A stretch of DNA of 64,000 nt from JABMMZ01 sp964505065 (GTDB taxonomy: Bacteria; Bacteroidota; Bacteroidia; NS11-12g; UBA955). Positions 56,181 through 64,000 of this stretch are shown piece after piece. Position 1 is the stretch's first letter. Each line of letters starts with the position of its first letter. A program made the translations under genes and the position numbers. The DNA is taken from the NCBI GenBank assembly GCA_964505065.1, contig CAZDGF010000009.1, positions 3,271-67,270 on the forward strand, read 5' to 3'. The notes under the pieces are model-generated. The model saw only the letters and a program-made list of their open reading frames with translations, was not told the DNA's origin and ran no database searches.

Positions 56181-56528
56181 TTATTTGATAAACTCTCCAG
56201 TTTTTACTGAATATCTTTGTAATTTACCTTTTTCATTTTCTTTTCTGCCCACTCTTGTTGGCTTTCCATTATCTAAAACCATTAAGTTAGAAATATGAAT
56301 AGGTGCTTCTTTTTTAATGATACCACCATTTGGGTGTGTAGCATTTGGTTTTGTATGGCGAGAGATTAAATTTAAACCTTCCACTATAGCACGGTAGGTT
56401 TTAGGGTAAACTCTTAATACTTTACCTGTATTATTGTTGTCTTCAAATTTGCCAGCCAATACTTTAACTGTATCGCCTTTTTTAATGTGAATTTTACTTG
56501 TTTCGTGTGAATTGTTTCTTACTTTCAT
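56181..56528 (-). CDS. rplX: 50S ribosomal protein uL24
   Basis: 115 aa. The KOW motif HIKKGDTVKVLAGKFEDNNNTGKVLRVYPKTYRAIVEGLNLISRHTKP is clear. It initiates assembly of the large subunit. 5 bp after rplN. Confidence 0.97.
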   Translation of the reverse strand: MKVRNNSHETSKIHIKKGDTVKVLAGKFEDNNNTGKVLRVYPKTYRAIVEGLNLISRHTKPNATHPNGGIIKKEAPIHISNLMVLDNGKPTRVGRKENEKGKLQRYSVKTGEFIK

Positions 56529-56533
56529 AATTC

Positions 56534-56902
56534 TTATAATACTTCTGGTGCTAATGAAACGATTTTCATAAATTGTTTTTCTCTAAGTTCACGAGCTACT
56601 GGTCCAAAGATACGTGTACCTCTTGGTTCGTCATTTGCATTTAATAAAACACATGAGTTTTCATCAAAGCGAATGTAAGAGCCATCTGGTCTTCTAATTT
56701 CTTTTTTCACTCTTACAATTACTGCTTTAGAAACAGTACCTGCTTTTACACCACCAGATGGCAATGCTGATTTTATAGCAACTACAATTTTATCGCCTAT
56801 TGAAGCGTAACGTCTTTTTGTTCCACCCAATACACGTATGCAAAGTACTTCTTTTGCTCCGCTATTATCTGCTACTTTTAAACGACTTTCGGTTTGTATC
56901 AT
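56534..56902 (-). CDS. rplN: 50S ribosomal protein uL14
   Basis: 122 aa. MIQTESRLKVADNSGAKEVLCIRVLGGTKRRYASIGDKIVVAIK and the end RGTRIFGPVARELREKQFMKIVSLAPEVL are near-universal. 3 bp after rpsQ. Confidence 0.98.
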   Translation of the reverse strand: MIQTESRLKVADNSGAKEVLCIRVLGGTKRRYASIGDKIVVAIKSALPSGGVKAGTVSKAVIVRVKKEIRRPDGSYIRFDENSCVLLNANDEPRGTRIFGPVARELREKQFMKIVSLAPEVL

Positions 56903-56905
56903 TTC

Positions 56906-57166
56906 TTATTTTGCTTTTTCTATAATTTCTACAAGTCTCCAGCATTTTAATTTGCTTAAAGGTCTTGTTTCCATAATTTTTACTATATCGTTAGTTGCAC
57001 ACTCATTTTTTTCATCGTGAGCATAAAACTTTTTGGTTTTCTTAAAGTATTTACCATATTTAGGGTGTTTTACTTTTGTTTCCATAGCTACAACAATAGA
57101 TTTGTTCATAGCACTACTGGTAACTTTACCAATTATTTCTTTTCTTGAATTTCTAGCTTGTTCCAT
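56906..57166 (-). CDS. rpsQ: 30S ribosomal protein uS17
   Basis: 86 aa. RKEIIGKVTSSAMNKSIVVAMETKVKHPKYGKYFKKTKKFYAHDEKNEC and IMETRPLSKLKCWRLVEII match the OB-fold uS17. 3 bp after rpmC. Confidence 0.97.
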   Translation of the reverse strand: MEQARNSRKEIIGKVTSSAMNKSIVVAMETKVKHPKYGKYFKKTKKFYAHDEKNECATNDIVKIMETRPLSKLKCWRLVEIIEKAK

Positions 57167-57169
57167 TTA

Positions 57170-57394
57170 TTATGATTCGCTTTTTTCTGAAGCTTTTAGT
57201 TCGTTATCAATTCTGCGGCTATTCATTTCTGTTAGCAATCTTGCAACATCTTTTCTAGCTTCTTTAATTTTGTGTGGCTGTTCTATTTTAGAAACAGCAT
57301 TGTTAAACTTCACTTTTGTAAGTCTAACTTTTTCGTCTTTATATCTTGCTACCAATTCTTTAGTAGGAAGTTCTTTTATATCCCTATTTTTCAT
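57170..57394 (-). CDS. rpmC: 50S ribosomal protein uL29
   Basis: 74 aa. Two long helices: KELPTKELVARYKDEKVRLTKVKFNNAVSKIEQPHKIKEARKDVARLLTEMNSR. The C-terminus adds a short acidic/Ser tail. 2 bp after rplP. Confidence 0.96.
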   Translation of the reverse strand: MKNRDIKELPTKELVARYKDEKVRLTKVKFNNAVSKIEQPHKIKEARKDVARLLTEMNSRRIDNELKASEKSES

Positions 57395-57396
57395 CG

Positions 57397-57819
57397 TTAT
57401 TCTTCTGTATAATCGGGTTTAATTACAAATCTAGTGGCTACTGGTAGTTTTTGTGCAGCTAAAGCTATACCATGTTGGGCTACTGCCAATGGCACACCTG
57501 TAACTTCAAACATAATTGTTCCAGGTTTTACAATAGCAACCCAATATTCTGGTGCTCCTTTACCTTTACCCATACGCACTTCCGCTGGTTTTTTGGTAAT
57601 TGGTTTGTCTGGGAAAATACGAATCCATACTTGGCCTTCTCTTTTCATATGTCTGGTTAAAGCAACCCTAGCAGCTTCTATTTGGCGAGCTGTTATCCAC
57701 GATGCTTCCATACTTTTTAAACCAAAGGTTCCATAGCTTAAGCGATGACCTCTTGTAGCCAATCCTTTAACTTTGCCTTTATGTTGTTTTCTAAATTTGG
57801 TTCTTTTTGGACTTAACAT
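57397..57819 (-). CDS. rplP: 50S ribosomal protein uL16
   Basis: 140 aa. MLSPKRTKFRKQHKGKVKGLATRGHRLSYGTFGLKSMEASWITARQIEAARVALTRH and GKGKGAPEYWVAIVKPGTIMFEV are diagnostic. It lies near the A site and the target of some antibiotics. 26 bp after rpsC. Confidence 0.98.
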   Translation of the reverse strand: MLSPKRTKFRKQHKGKVKGLATRGHRLSYGTFGLKSMEASWITARQIEAARVALTRHMKREGQVWIRIFPDKPITKKPAEVRMGKGKGAPEYWVAIVKPGTIMFEVTGVPLAVAQHGIALAAQKLPVATRFVIKPDYTEE

Positions 57820-57845
57820 GTCAATTTCTTCCTAATTAATTATTA

Positions 57846-58661
57846 TTATTTTCTTGGACCTCTTCTATCTGCTCCACCTCTATTATCTCCACTTGGTCTA
57901 TCTCCGCCTGTGCGTCTTCTATCATTCCCACCTGGACCTCTTGGGCCACCTCTTCTATCGCCTCCTCTATCATTGTTTCCACCTCTTTCTTCTCTTGGTG
58001 CTCTATCTGAACCTGCATTTAAAGATAAATCACGTTTACCGTATATCTCTCCTCTGCATATCCATACTTTTACACCTATTTTACCATATACTGTTAAGGC
58101 TTCGCCTAATGCGTAGTCAATATCAGAACGTAATGTATGTAAAGGTGTTCTTCCTTCTTTGTATTTTTCTGAACGGGCTATTTCAGCTCCATTTAATCTA
58201 CCAGAAACACAAACTTTAATACCAGCAGCACCCATTCTCATGGTATTACCTAATGCTTGTTTTAAAGCTCTTTTATAACTAACTCTACCTTCAATTTGTT
58301 GGCAGATAGTTTCAGCAACTAATTTAGCATCTAATTCAGGACGTTTTATTTCATAAATATTGATTTGAACATCTTTTTTAGTTATCTTTTTTAGTTCTTC
58401 TTTAATTTTATCAACCTCTGCACCACCTTTACCTATTACAATACCAGGTTTAGCTGTATGAATGGTAATGATAATACGTTTGATGGTTCTTTCAATTACA
58501 ATTTTTGACATTCCACCACGAGGAATACGTACGAATAAATATTTTCTAATTTTTTCGTCTTCAACCAGTTTTTCAGCAAAATTTTTGCCACCATACCAGT
58601 TGCTCTCCCATCCTCTGATGATACCAAGTCTTAACGCTATCGGATTTATCTTTTGTCCCAT
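57846..58661 (-). CDS. rpsC: 30S ribosomal protein uS3 with Arg/Gly-rich C-terminal tail
   Basis: 271 aa. The KH domain (ITIHTAKPGIVIGKGGAEVDKIKEELKKI) and C-terminal S3 domain (MRMGAAGIKVCVSGRLNGAEIARSEKYKEGRTPLHTLRSDIDYALGEALTVYGKIGVKVWI) are complete. From about residue 217 an extra tail rich in R, G, D and N (REERGGNNDRGGDRRGG-type) runs to the end, about 40 residues longer than the E. coli protein. The tail is repetitive at DNA level and could bind RNA near the mRNA entry. Confidence 0.97.
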   Translation of the reverse strand: MGQKINPIALRLGIIRGWESNWYGGKNFAEKLVEDEKIRKYLFVRIPRGGMSKIVIERTIKRIIITIHTAKPGIVIGKGGAEVDKIKEELKKITKKDVQINIYEIKRPELDAKLVAETICQQIEGRVSYKRALKQALGNTMRMGAAGIKVCVSGRLNGAEIARSEKYKEGRTPLHTLRSDIDYALGEALTVYGKIGVKVWICRGEIYGKRDLSLNAGSDRAPREERGGNNDRGGDRRGGPRGPGGNDRRRTGGDRPSGDNRGGADRRGPRK

Positions 58662-58667
58662 TAATTA

Positions 58668-59042
58668 TTATGCTTCGGCTTTATTATTTTCTTGTTTTGT
58701 AATGCTATTAACTTTAATTGTAACGTGGTTATAACGTTTTCTAATTCTATAAGCACGTCCTTGTGGGGCTGTTCTCATACGTTTAGCTACAAATGCAGCA
58801 TCTACAAATACTGACGATACAACTAAATTGTTTTCATCATCATTGCTACTTTCATTTTTTTGTTTCCAGTTACTAATGGCTGATTTAAGTAGTTTTTCTA
58901 CATAAATAGCATAATATCTGCGTTGGCTAAATTGTAGAATGCTTAATGCTTTATCTACTTTTACACCACGTATTTGGTCAACTACCAATCTCATTTTACG
59001 AGGTGATAATGGACAATTTCTTAATACTGCTACTGCTTCCAT
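58668..59042 (-). CDS. rplV: 50S ribosomal protein uL22
   Basis: 124 aa from the ATG at 59042 (MEAVAVLRNCPLSPRKMRLVVDQIRG). A frame open to 59087 would overlap rpsS and add unrelated residues, so I reject it. The tunnel loop end reads MRTAPQGRAYRIRKRYNHVTIKV. A short Glu/Asn-rich insert (KQKNESSNDDENN, about 63-75) is unusual compared with E. coli. 1 bp after the rpsS stop. Confidence 0.97.
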   Translation of the reverse strand: MEAVAVLRNCPLSPRKMRLVVDQIRGVKVDKALSILQFSQRRYYAIYVEKLLKSAISNWKQKNESSNDDENNLVVSSVFVDAAFVAKRMRTAPQGRAYRIRKRYNHVTIKVNSITKQENNKAEA

Positions 59043-59043
59043 T

Positions 59044-59307
59044 TTATTTATTTCCTCCATGACCTTTAAAAGTTCTAGTTGGGGCAAATTCGCCTAATTT
59101 ATGACCTACCATATTTTCTGTTACATACACTGGTATAAATTTATTACCATTATGTACAGCAAAAGTATGTCCTACAAAATCTGGAGAAATCATTGATTTT
59201 CTGCTCCAAGTTTTAATTACTGCTTTCTTTTTGGTTTCATTCATGATTGTAACTTTTTCATCAAGTTTCCAATCAATAAAAGGACCTTTTTTTAGTGATC
59301 TAGCCAT
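59044..59307 (-). CDS. rpsS: 30S ribosomal protein uS19
   Basis: 87 aa. MARSLKKGPFIDWKLDEKV and the C-terminal GHKLGEFAPTRTFKGHGGNK are universal. The start overlaps the last base of rplB. Confidence 0.98.
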   Translation of the reverse strand: MARSLKKGPFIDWKLDEKVTIMNETKKKAVIKTWSRKSMISPDFVGHTFAVHNGNKFIPVYVTENMVGHKLGEFAPTRTFKGHGGNK

Positions 59308-60143
59308 TATTTATTTCTTACTCCTTTTCTACGTTCTATGATATGTTTGCTTGAGGCTTTTTTAGGGTCTCTTGTTTTTTGTCCTTGACTGTATATACCA
59401 GTTCTTGAGCGTGGTTGTCCTCCTTTAGAGCGACCTTCGCCACCACCCATTGGATGGTCTACAGGATTCATTGCTGCTGGGCGTGTACGTGGGCGTCTGC
59501 CTAACCATCTGCTTCTTCCAGCTTTACCTTTTACCTCTAAGCTATGGTCGGGGTTTGATACCGAACCAATAGTAGCAAAGCAAGTAGCAAGTATCATACG
59601 GGTTTCGCCCGAAGGTAACTTTACTACAACGTATTTACCATCTTTTGCTGAAAGCTGAGCGTAAGAACCTGCACTTCTGCAAATTTTTGCACCTTGCCCT
59701 GGTTGCATTTCTATATTGTGAATGATAGAACCCAAAGGTATTTCAGATAATGGTAATGTATTACCTAATTCTGGAACAGAACCAGCTCCTGAAGATATTT
59801 TTTGTCCTACTTTTAATCCATTAGGGCAAATAATGTATCTTTTTTCGCCATCAGCATATTCTACCAATGCTATGAAAGCGGTACGGTTTGGATCGTATTC
59901 CACAGTTTTCACTTCGGCTGCAACACCTTGTTTATCTCTGCGAAAATCAATAATTCTATACTTTCTTTTATGTCCACCGCCAATATAGCGCATGGTCATT
60001 TTTCCTTGATTGTTACGTCCACCACTTTTATGAATACTTTCTGTTAAGCTTTTTTCAGGTTTTGAAGCTGTAAGCTCAGCAAAAGTATTTGCTACTCTAA
60101 AACGAGTGCCGGGTGTAATCGGTCTAAGTCTTTTAACTGCCAT
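59307..60143 (-). CDS. rplB: 50S ribosomal protein uL2
   Basis: 278 aa. Motifs are GRNNQGKMTMRYIGGGHKRKYRIIDF and the C-terminal RPRTRPAAMNPVDHPMGGGEGRSKGG-type region with the conserved His near the peptidyl-transferase centre. 5 bp after rplW. Confidence 0.98.
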   Translation of the reverse strand: MAVKRLRPITPGTRFRVANTFAELTASKPEKSLTESIHKSGGRNNQGKMTMRYIGGGHKRKYRIIDFRRDKQGVAAEVKTVEYDPNRTAFIALVEYADGEKRYIICPNGLKVGQKISSGAGSVPELGNTLPLSEIPLGSIIHNIEMQPGQGAKICRSAGSYAQLSAKDGKYVVVKLPSGETRMILATCFATIGSVSNPDHSLEVKGKAGRSRWLGRRPRTRPAAMNPVDHPMGGGEGRSKGGQPRSRTGIYSQGQKTRDPKKASSKHIIERRKGVRNK

Positions 60144-60148
60144 TTTCT

Positions 60149-60436
60149 TTAAATATTTGCGTAGAAGTCAATTGCTTGACCGTCTTTTAATCTACAAATT
60201 GCTTTTTTATAAATGTTTGTTCTGCCTGTGGTTTGTCCTGTACGTCTGTTTCTTTTACGTTTTGGCGCTATTACACTGGTGTTTATCCATTCCACTTCTA
60301 CTCCGTAAATTTTTTCAATTTCGGCTTTAATTTCAATTTTTGATGCTGCACGTTGACAAACAAATCCATATTGTTGTCTTTTGTCAGTCAACATTGTCAT
60401 TTTTTCTGTAATTAGTGGTTTTATTAATACTGACAT
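60149..60436 (-). CDS. rplW: 50S ribosomal protein uL23
   Basis: 95 aa. LIKPLITEKMTMLTDKRQQYGFVCQRAASKIEIKAEIEKIYGVEVEWINTSVI, then the RNA-binding loop KRKRNRRTGQTTGRTNIYKKAICRL. It is the docking site of trigger factor and SRP at the tunnel exit. 4 bp after rplD. Confidence 0.97.
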   Translation of the reverse strand: MSVLIKPLITEKMTMLTDKRQQYGFVCQRAASKIEIKAEIEKIYGVEVEWINTSVIAPKRKRNRRTGQTTGRTNIYKKAICRLKDGQAIDFYANI

Positions 60437-60440
60437 ATTC

Positions 60441-61070
60441 TTAATAATTCAATGTTTCTTTAATGATATCTATACTTCCATCTACTAATACTAAAGTTTT
60501 AGCTTTAAGAATATGGTAAGTGTTAATTTCTGCTGCTGGTAATGTATGTGCTTTAGGTAAATTTCTTCCGCTTAAGTACACATTTTTATTCATTTCTGGT
60601 GTTACAAATAATACTCTTTGGTCGTTAATTTTAAGATTATTAAGTACAGTTGTAAATTCTTTTGTATTCGGCTTTTCAAAGTTTAAGCTATCTAAAACAA
60701 TAATGTTTTGGTTAGAAGCTTTGTGTGATAAAGCAGATATACGGGCAACTTTTTTTAATTTTTTATTTAATTTAAAACTGTAATCTCTTGGTTGTGGACC
60801 ATGAATTCTACCACCACCAACAAATACACCCGATTTGATACTACCTGCACGAGCACCACCTGTACCTTTTTGTTTTTTAATTTTTCTGGTACTATAGCTT
60901 ACCTCTGCTTTTACTTTTGTTTTGTGTGTACCTTGTCTTTGGTTGGCAAGATATTGCTTAACATCTAAATAAATAGCATGGTCGTTTGGTGTTGCACCAA
61001 ATATTTCTGATGGTAAACTAACTGTTTTTCCAGTTTCGCTTCCGCTTGATGTAATTACTTTAATTTCCAT
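60441..61070 (-). CDS. rplD: 50S ribosomal protein uL4
   Basis: 209 aa. HAIYLDVKQYLANQRQGTHKTKVKAEVSYSTRKIKKQKGTGGARAGSIKSGVFVGGGRIHGPQPRDYSFKLNKKLK contains the tunnel extension. In E. coli it also represses the S10 operon; no matching leader is visible here. 4 bp after rplC. Confidence 0.97.
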   Translation of the reverse strand: MEIKVITSSGSETGKTVSLPSEIFGATPNDHAIYLDVKQYLANQRQGTHKTKVKAEVSYSTRKIKKQKGTGGARAGSIKSGVFVGGGRIHGPQPRDYSFKLNKKLKKVARISALSHKASNQNIIVLDSLNFEKPNTKEFTTVLNNLKINDQRVLFVTPEMNKNVYLSGRNLPKAHTLPAAEINTYHILKAKTLVLVDGSIDIIKETLNY

Positions 61071-61074
61071 TTCT

Positions 61075-61692
61075 TTATTTTTCTATTACTACCACTGCTC
61101 CATTATGACCTGCCAAAGCTCCTTTTATAACCAATAGGTTTTTTTCTGGAACTACTTTTAATATTTGAGAATTAATAGATTTAACTCTTTTTCCACCCAT
61201 TCTGCCTGCCATTCTTATACCTTTAAATACTTTTGAAGGATAAGAAGATGCACCCACAGAACCTGGCGCTCTTTGTCTATCATGCTGACCATGCGTTGCA
61301 GGACCAACACCATTAAAGCCGTGTCTTTTAACAACACCTTGAAAACCTTTACCTTTTGAAGTTCCTATGATATCTACAAAATCGCCTTCGGCAAATATGG
61401 TAACATCTACTTTATCACCTAAAGAACCTTGAATATTATCTACTTTAAACTCGTGAGAATAAGACATTGGTTTTGCATTTGCTTTTGCAAAATGTCCTAT
61501 TGCTGGAGCGTTAGAATGTTTTTCTTTAACCTCTAAAGCAGAAATTTGTAGGGCATTATATCCCTCTTTTTCCTCAGTTTTAACTTGAGAAATAACATTA
61601 GGCTCGGCCAAAACAACTGTACAAGCTATTTTTGCTCCATTAGCACTTATAATGCTAGTCATTCCTATTTTTTTTCCTATTAATCCTACCAT
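61075..61692 (-). CDS. rplC: 50S ribosomal protein uL3
   Basis: 205 aa. LIGKKIGMTSI start; the conserved loop SKGKGFQGVVKRHGFNGVGPATHGQHDRQRAPGSVGASSYPSKVFKGIRMAGRMGG reaches the peptidyl-transferase centre. 5 bp after rpsJ. Confidence 0.98.
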   Translation of the reverse strand: MVGLIGKKIGMTSIISANGAKIACTVVLAEPNVISQVKTEEKEGYNALQISALEVKEKHSNAPAIGHFAKANAKPMSYSHEFKVDNIQGSLGDKVDVTIFAEGDFVDIIGTSKGKGFQGVVKRHGFNGVGPATHGQHDRQRAPGSVGASSYPSKVFKGIRMAGRMGGKRVKSINSQILKVVPEKNLLVIKGALAGHNGAVVVIEK

Positions 61693-61697
61693 TTCTT

Positions 61698-62006
61698 TTA
61701 AACTTTAATTTCTACATCTACACCACTTGGAAGTTCTAATTTCATTAACGCTTCAACAGTTTTGGCTGTAGAGCTATGAATATCTAACAGACGTTTGTAT
61801 GAGCACAATTGAAATTGTTCTCTCGCCTTTTTGTTTACGTGTGGAGAACGTAAAACTGTAAATATTTTTTTGTTGGTTGGCAAAGGTATTGGACCGCTTA
61901 CTACGGCACCAGTTGCTTTTACCGATTTCACAATCTTTTCTGCTGATTTATCAATCAGATTATGATCGTGAGAACGCAACTTAATTCTTATTTTTTGAGT
62001 TACCAT
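61698..62006 (-). CDS. rpsJ: 30S ribosomal protein uS10
   Basis: 102 aa. IRIKLRSHDHNLIDKSAEKIVKSVKATGAVVSGPIPLPTNKKIFTVLRSPHVNKKAREQFQLCSYKRLLDI is nearly invariant. It also binds NusB in antitermination. 6 bp after fusA, so the two are co-transcribed. Confidence 0.98.
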   Translation of the reverse strand: MVTQKIRIKLRSHDHNLIDKSAEKIVKSVKATGAVVSGPIPLPTNKKIFTVLRSPHVNKKAREQFQLCSYKRLLDIHSSTAKTVEALMKLELPSGVDVEIKV

Positions 62007-62012
62007 TTTATA

Positions 62013-64000
62013 TTATGCGTTTGCTTTTTGTCCTTTTACTTTTTTAATTACCTCTTCTGCCATAGAGCGTGGTACTTCTTCATAGTGGTCGAATTCCATT
62101 GTAGAAGATGCTCTGCCTGATGTAATGGTTCTTAAACTTGTTACATAACCAAACATTTCAGAAAGTGGCACTTTAGCTTTAACAACTTGCGAACCAGCTC
62201 TTTCATCTATACCTTCTAACATACCACGTCTTCTATTCAAATCTCCTTGAACATCTCCCATGTAATCAGCTGGTGTTAATACCTCTAATTTCATGATTGG
62301 CTCAAGTAATATTGGTTGTGCTTTTGGTGCTGCTTCTCTGAATGCAGATTTAGCGCAAATTTCAAATGATAAAGAATCAGAGTCAACTGCGTGGAATGAA
62401 CCATCAAACAATCTAACTTTCATTTTATCAATATTGTATCCTGCTAAGACACCATTTTTCATAGCCTCTGCAAATCCTTTTTGAACTGCAGGTATGTATT
62501 CTTTTGGAATAGAACCACCTACTACTTCATTTACAAATTGTAAACCTTCGCCTTTCCAATCTTCATCTGCAGGGCTTAAATCAAACTGAATATCAGCAAA
62601 TTTACCTCTACCACCCGATTGTTTTTTGAAAGTTTCTCTATGTGTTACTTTTCCTTTAATGGCTTCTTTGTAAGCTACTTGAGGAGCACCTTGATTAACT
62701 TCAACTTTAAACTCACGTCTTAATCTATCAACAATAATTTCTAAGTGTAATTCACCCATTCCAGAAATAATTGTTTGACCTGTTTCTTCGTCTGTTTTAA
62801 CACGGAAAGTAGGGTCTTCTTCAGCTAATTTACCTAAACCAACGCCTAATTTATCAATATCAGCTTGTGTTTTTGGCTCAATTGCTAAACCAATTACTGG
62901 CTCTGGAAAATCCATAGATTCTAATACAATAGGATGTTTTTCATCGCATAAAGTATCGCCAGTTTTAATATCTTTAAATCCAACTGCTGCACCAATATCA
63001 CCTGCTCCTAAAAATTCAATAGGATTTTGCTTGTTGGCATGCATTTGGAATATACGAGAAATTCTTTCTTTATTACCGCTTCTTGTATTTAACACATAAG
63101 AACCTGCATCTAATTTACCAGAATAAGCACGCATAAAGGCTAAACGACCGACAAATGGGTCAGTAGCTATTTTGAATGCTAAAGCTGTAAATGGCTCTTT
63201 GTAATCTGGTTTACGAGAAACTTCTTCCTCTGTATCAGGATTTGTACCATATACCGCTGCTCTATCCATAGGGCTTGGCATAAGTTCCATTACCAAATCC
63301 AACATGGTTTGCACACCTTTATTTTTGAACGATGAACCGCATACCATAGGTACAATTTTCATGTCTAAACAAGCTGCTCTTAAAGCATCTAATATTTCTC
63401 TTTCTGTAATTGATGTTGGGTCTTCGAAGAATTTCTCCATTAACTTATCATCATATTCAGATACTGCTTCTAATAATTTTTCTCTCCATTCAGTAGCTTC
63501 TTCTACCATATCGGCAGGAATATCAACTACTTGGTAGGTCATACCTTTATCGGCTTCGTTCCAAACCATACCACGGAAGTTGATTAAATCTACAACACCG
63601 GTAAAATTATCTTCAGCACCAATTGGTAATTGCAATGGCACTGCATTGCTACCTAACATGCTTCTTACTTGTTTTACAACATTTAAAAAATCGGCACCAG
63701 AACGGTCCATTTTATTTACGAAACCAATACGGGCAACATTGTAATTGTTAGCTAAACGCCAGTTGGTTTCAGATTGTGGCTCAACACCATCTACCGCACT
63801 AAATAAAAATACTAAACCATCTAATACACGCAATGAACGATTTACTTCAACCGTAAAATCAACGTGACCAGGGGTATCTATAATGTTAATGTGGTAATTG
63901 TTATCTCTGTATTTCCAGAAAACGGTAGTAGCAGCAGAAGTAATTGTAATACCTCTTTCTTGCTCTTGTGCCATCCAGTCCATTGTTGCAGCACCATCGT
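62013..64000 (-). CDS. fusA: Elongation factor G (partial, N-terminus outside window)
   Basis: 661 codons are visible; the P-loop (G1) and first residues lie beyond the right edge. The reading frame continues upstream of the first visible ATG (DGAATMDWMAQEQERGITI), so that ATG is internal. Seen: switch I/G2 (RGITITSAATT), G3 DTPGHVDF, G4 NKMD, then domains II-V with GMGELHLEIIVDRLRREF and the EF-G end MFGYVTSLRTITSGRASSTMEFDHYEEVP. It drives translocation. In related genomes rpsL and rpsG precede it; they would lie to the right, unseen. Confidence 0.97.
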   Translation of the reverse strand, partial: DGAATMDWMAQEQERGITITSAATTVFWKYRDNNYHINIIDTPGHVDFTVEVNRSLRVLDGLVFLFSAVDGVEPQSETNWRLANNYNVARIGFVNKMDRSGADFLNVVKQVRSMLGSNAVPLQLPIGAEDNFTGVVDLINFRGMVWNEADKGMTYQVVDIPADMVEEATEWREKLLEAVSEYDDKLMEKFFEDPTSITEREILDALRAACLDMKIVPMVCGSSFKNKGVQTMLDLVMELMPSPMDRAAVYGTNPDTEEEVSRKPDYKEPFTALAFKIATDPFVGRLAFMRAYSGKLDAGSYVLNTRSGNKERISRIFQMHANKQNPIEFLGAGDIGAAVGFKDIKTGDTLCDEKHPIVLESMDFPEPVIGLAIEPKTQADIDKLGVGLGKLAEEDPTFRVKTDEETGQTIISGMGELHLEIIVDRLRREFKVEVNQGAPQVAYKEAIKGKVTHRETFKKQSGGRGKFADIQFDLSPADEDWKGEGLQFVNEVVGGSIPKEYIPAVQKGFAEAMKNGVLAGYNIDKMKVRLFDGSFHAVDSDSLSFEICAKSAFREAAPKAQPILLEPIMKLEVLTPADYMGDVQGDLNRRRGMLEGIDERAGSQVVKAKVPLSEMFGYVTSLRTITSGRASSTMEFDHYEEVPRSMAEEVIKKVKGQKANA

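Noticed and set aside
57836..58018. 60-codon acidic frame opposite in phase to the end of rpsC
   Set aside because: It is a shadow of the repetitive Arg/Gly codons of the uS3 tail; the protein is low complexity and lies fully within rpsC on the same strand in another frame.

Overview
The window is AT-rich DNA from a member of the Bacteroidota. The evidence is a PorQ-like type IX secretion protein, a type A T9SS sorting domain, DUF-family outer-membrane proteins typical of the phylum, promoters of the TTG / TAnnTTTG type, no Shine-Dalgarno sequences, and an S10-spc-alpha ribosomal cluster without map or adk. It looks chromosomal. I see no insertion sequence, prophage, CRISPR array, rRNA or tRNA gene. 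I cannot name a genus.

Layout. 1-2.9 kb: a leftward arsenic operon read arsR, DUF6428, metallophosphoesterase, DUF2490, a 47-codon membrane peptide, arsC (cut by the window edge). 2.9-16.6 kb: housekeeping and catabolic genes (MazG-like, AlkB-like, HMG-CoA lyase, RRM protein, hydrolase, amino-acid permease, acyl-CoA carboxylase beta subunit, EamA transporter, lipoproteins, DUF4143 ATPase). 16.8-29.5 kb: malic enzyme, two broken genes, a HEAT-cyclophilin fusion, a BamA-like protein, DUF4271-hemD-nadK, a dicarboxylate symporter and an AlbA_2-type protein. 29.7-38.7 kb: DUF5723, Ppx/GppA, homogentisate dioxygenase, TPR and small lipoproteins, methyltransferase-PAP2-ZIP, PorQ. 38.9-47.8 kb: a tail-fibre-domain surface protein, a T9SS cargo, a TPR-HTH regulator, a PUR-family protein and PBP1C. 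48-64 kb: a leftward ribosomal cluster from fusA (cut) to rplQ.

Several genes fit joint roles. HMG-CoA lyase and the acyl-CoA carboxylase beta subunit fit leucine breakdown, and HmgA fits tyrosine/phenylalanine breakdown. PorQ, the sorting-domain protein and the tail-fibre protein fit a T9SS-dependent cell surface, possibly controlled by the TPR-HTH regulator next to them.

The most unusual content is non-coding. A 145-bp element with imperfect 17-bp terminal inverted repeats occurs three times (19631-19775, 38814-38958, 47831-47975), each time between convergent genes. Only six columns vary among the copies, and four of these form two base pairs of predicted stems, so the differences look partly compensatory. 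Two genes beside the first copy each carry one in-frame stop. Two helically phased repeat arrays (16604-16707 and 42393-42436) look like operators. Six genes start exactly 6 nt after a TAnnTTTG-type box, which suggests leaderless transcripts.
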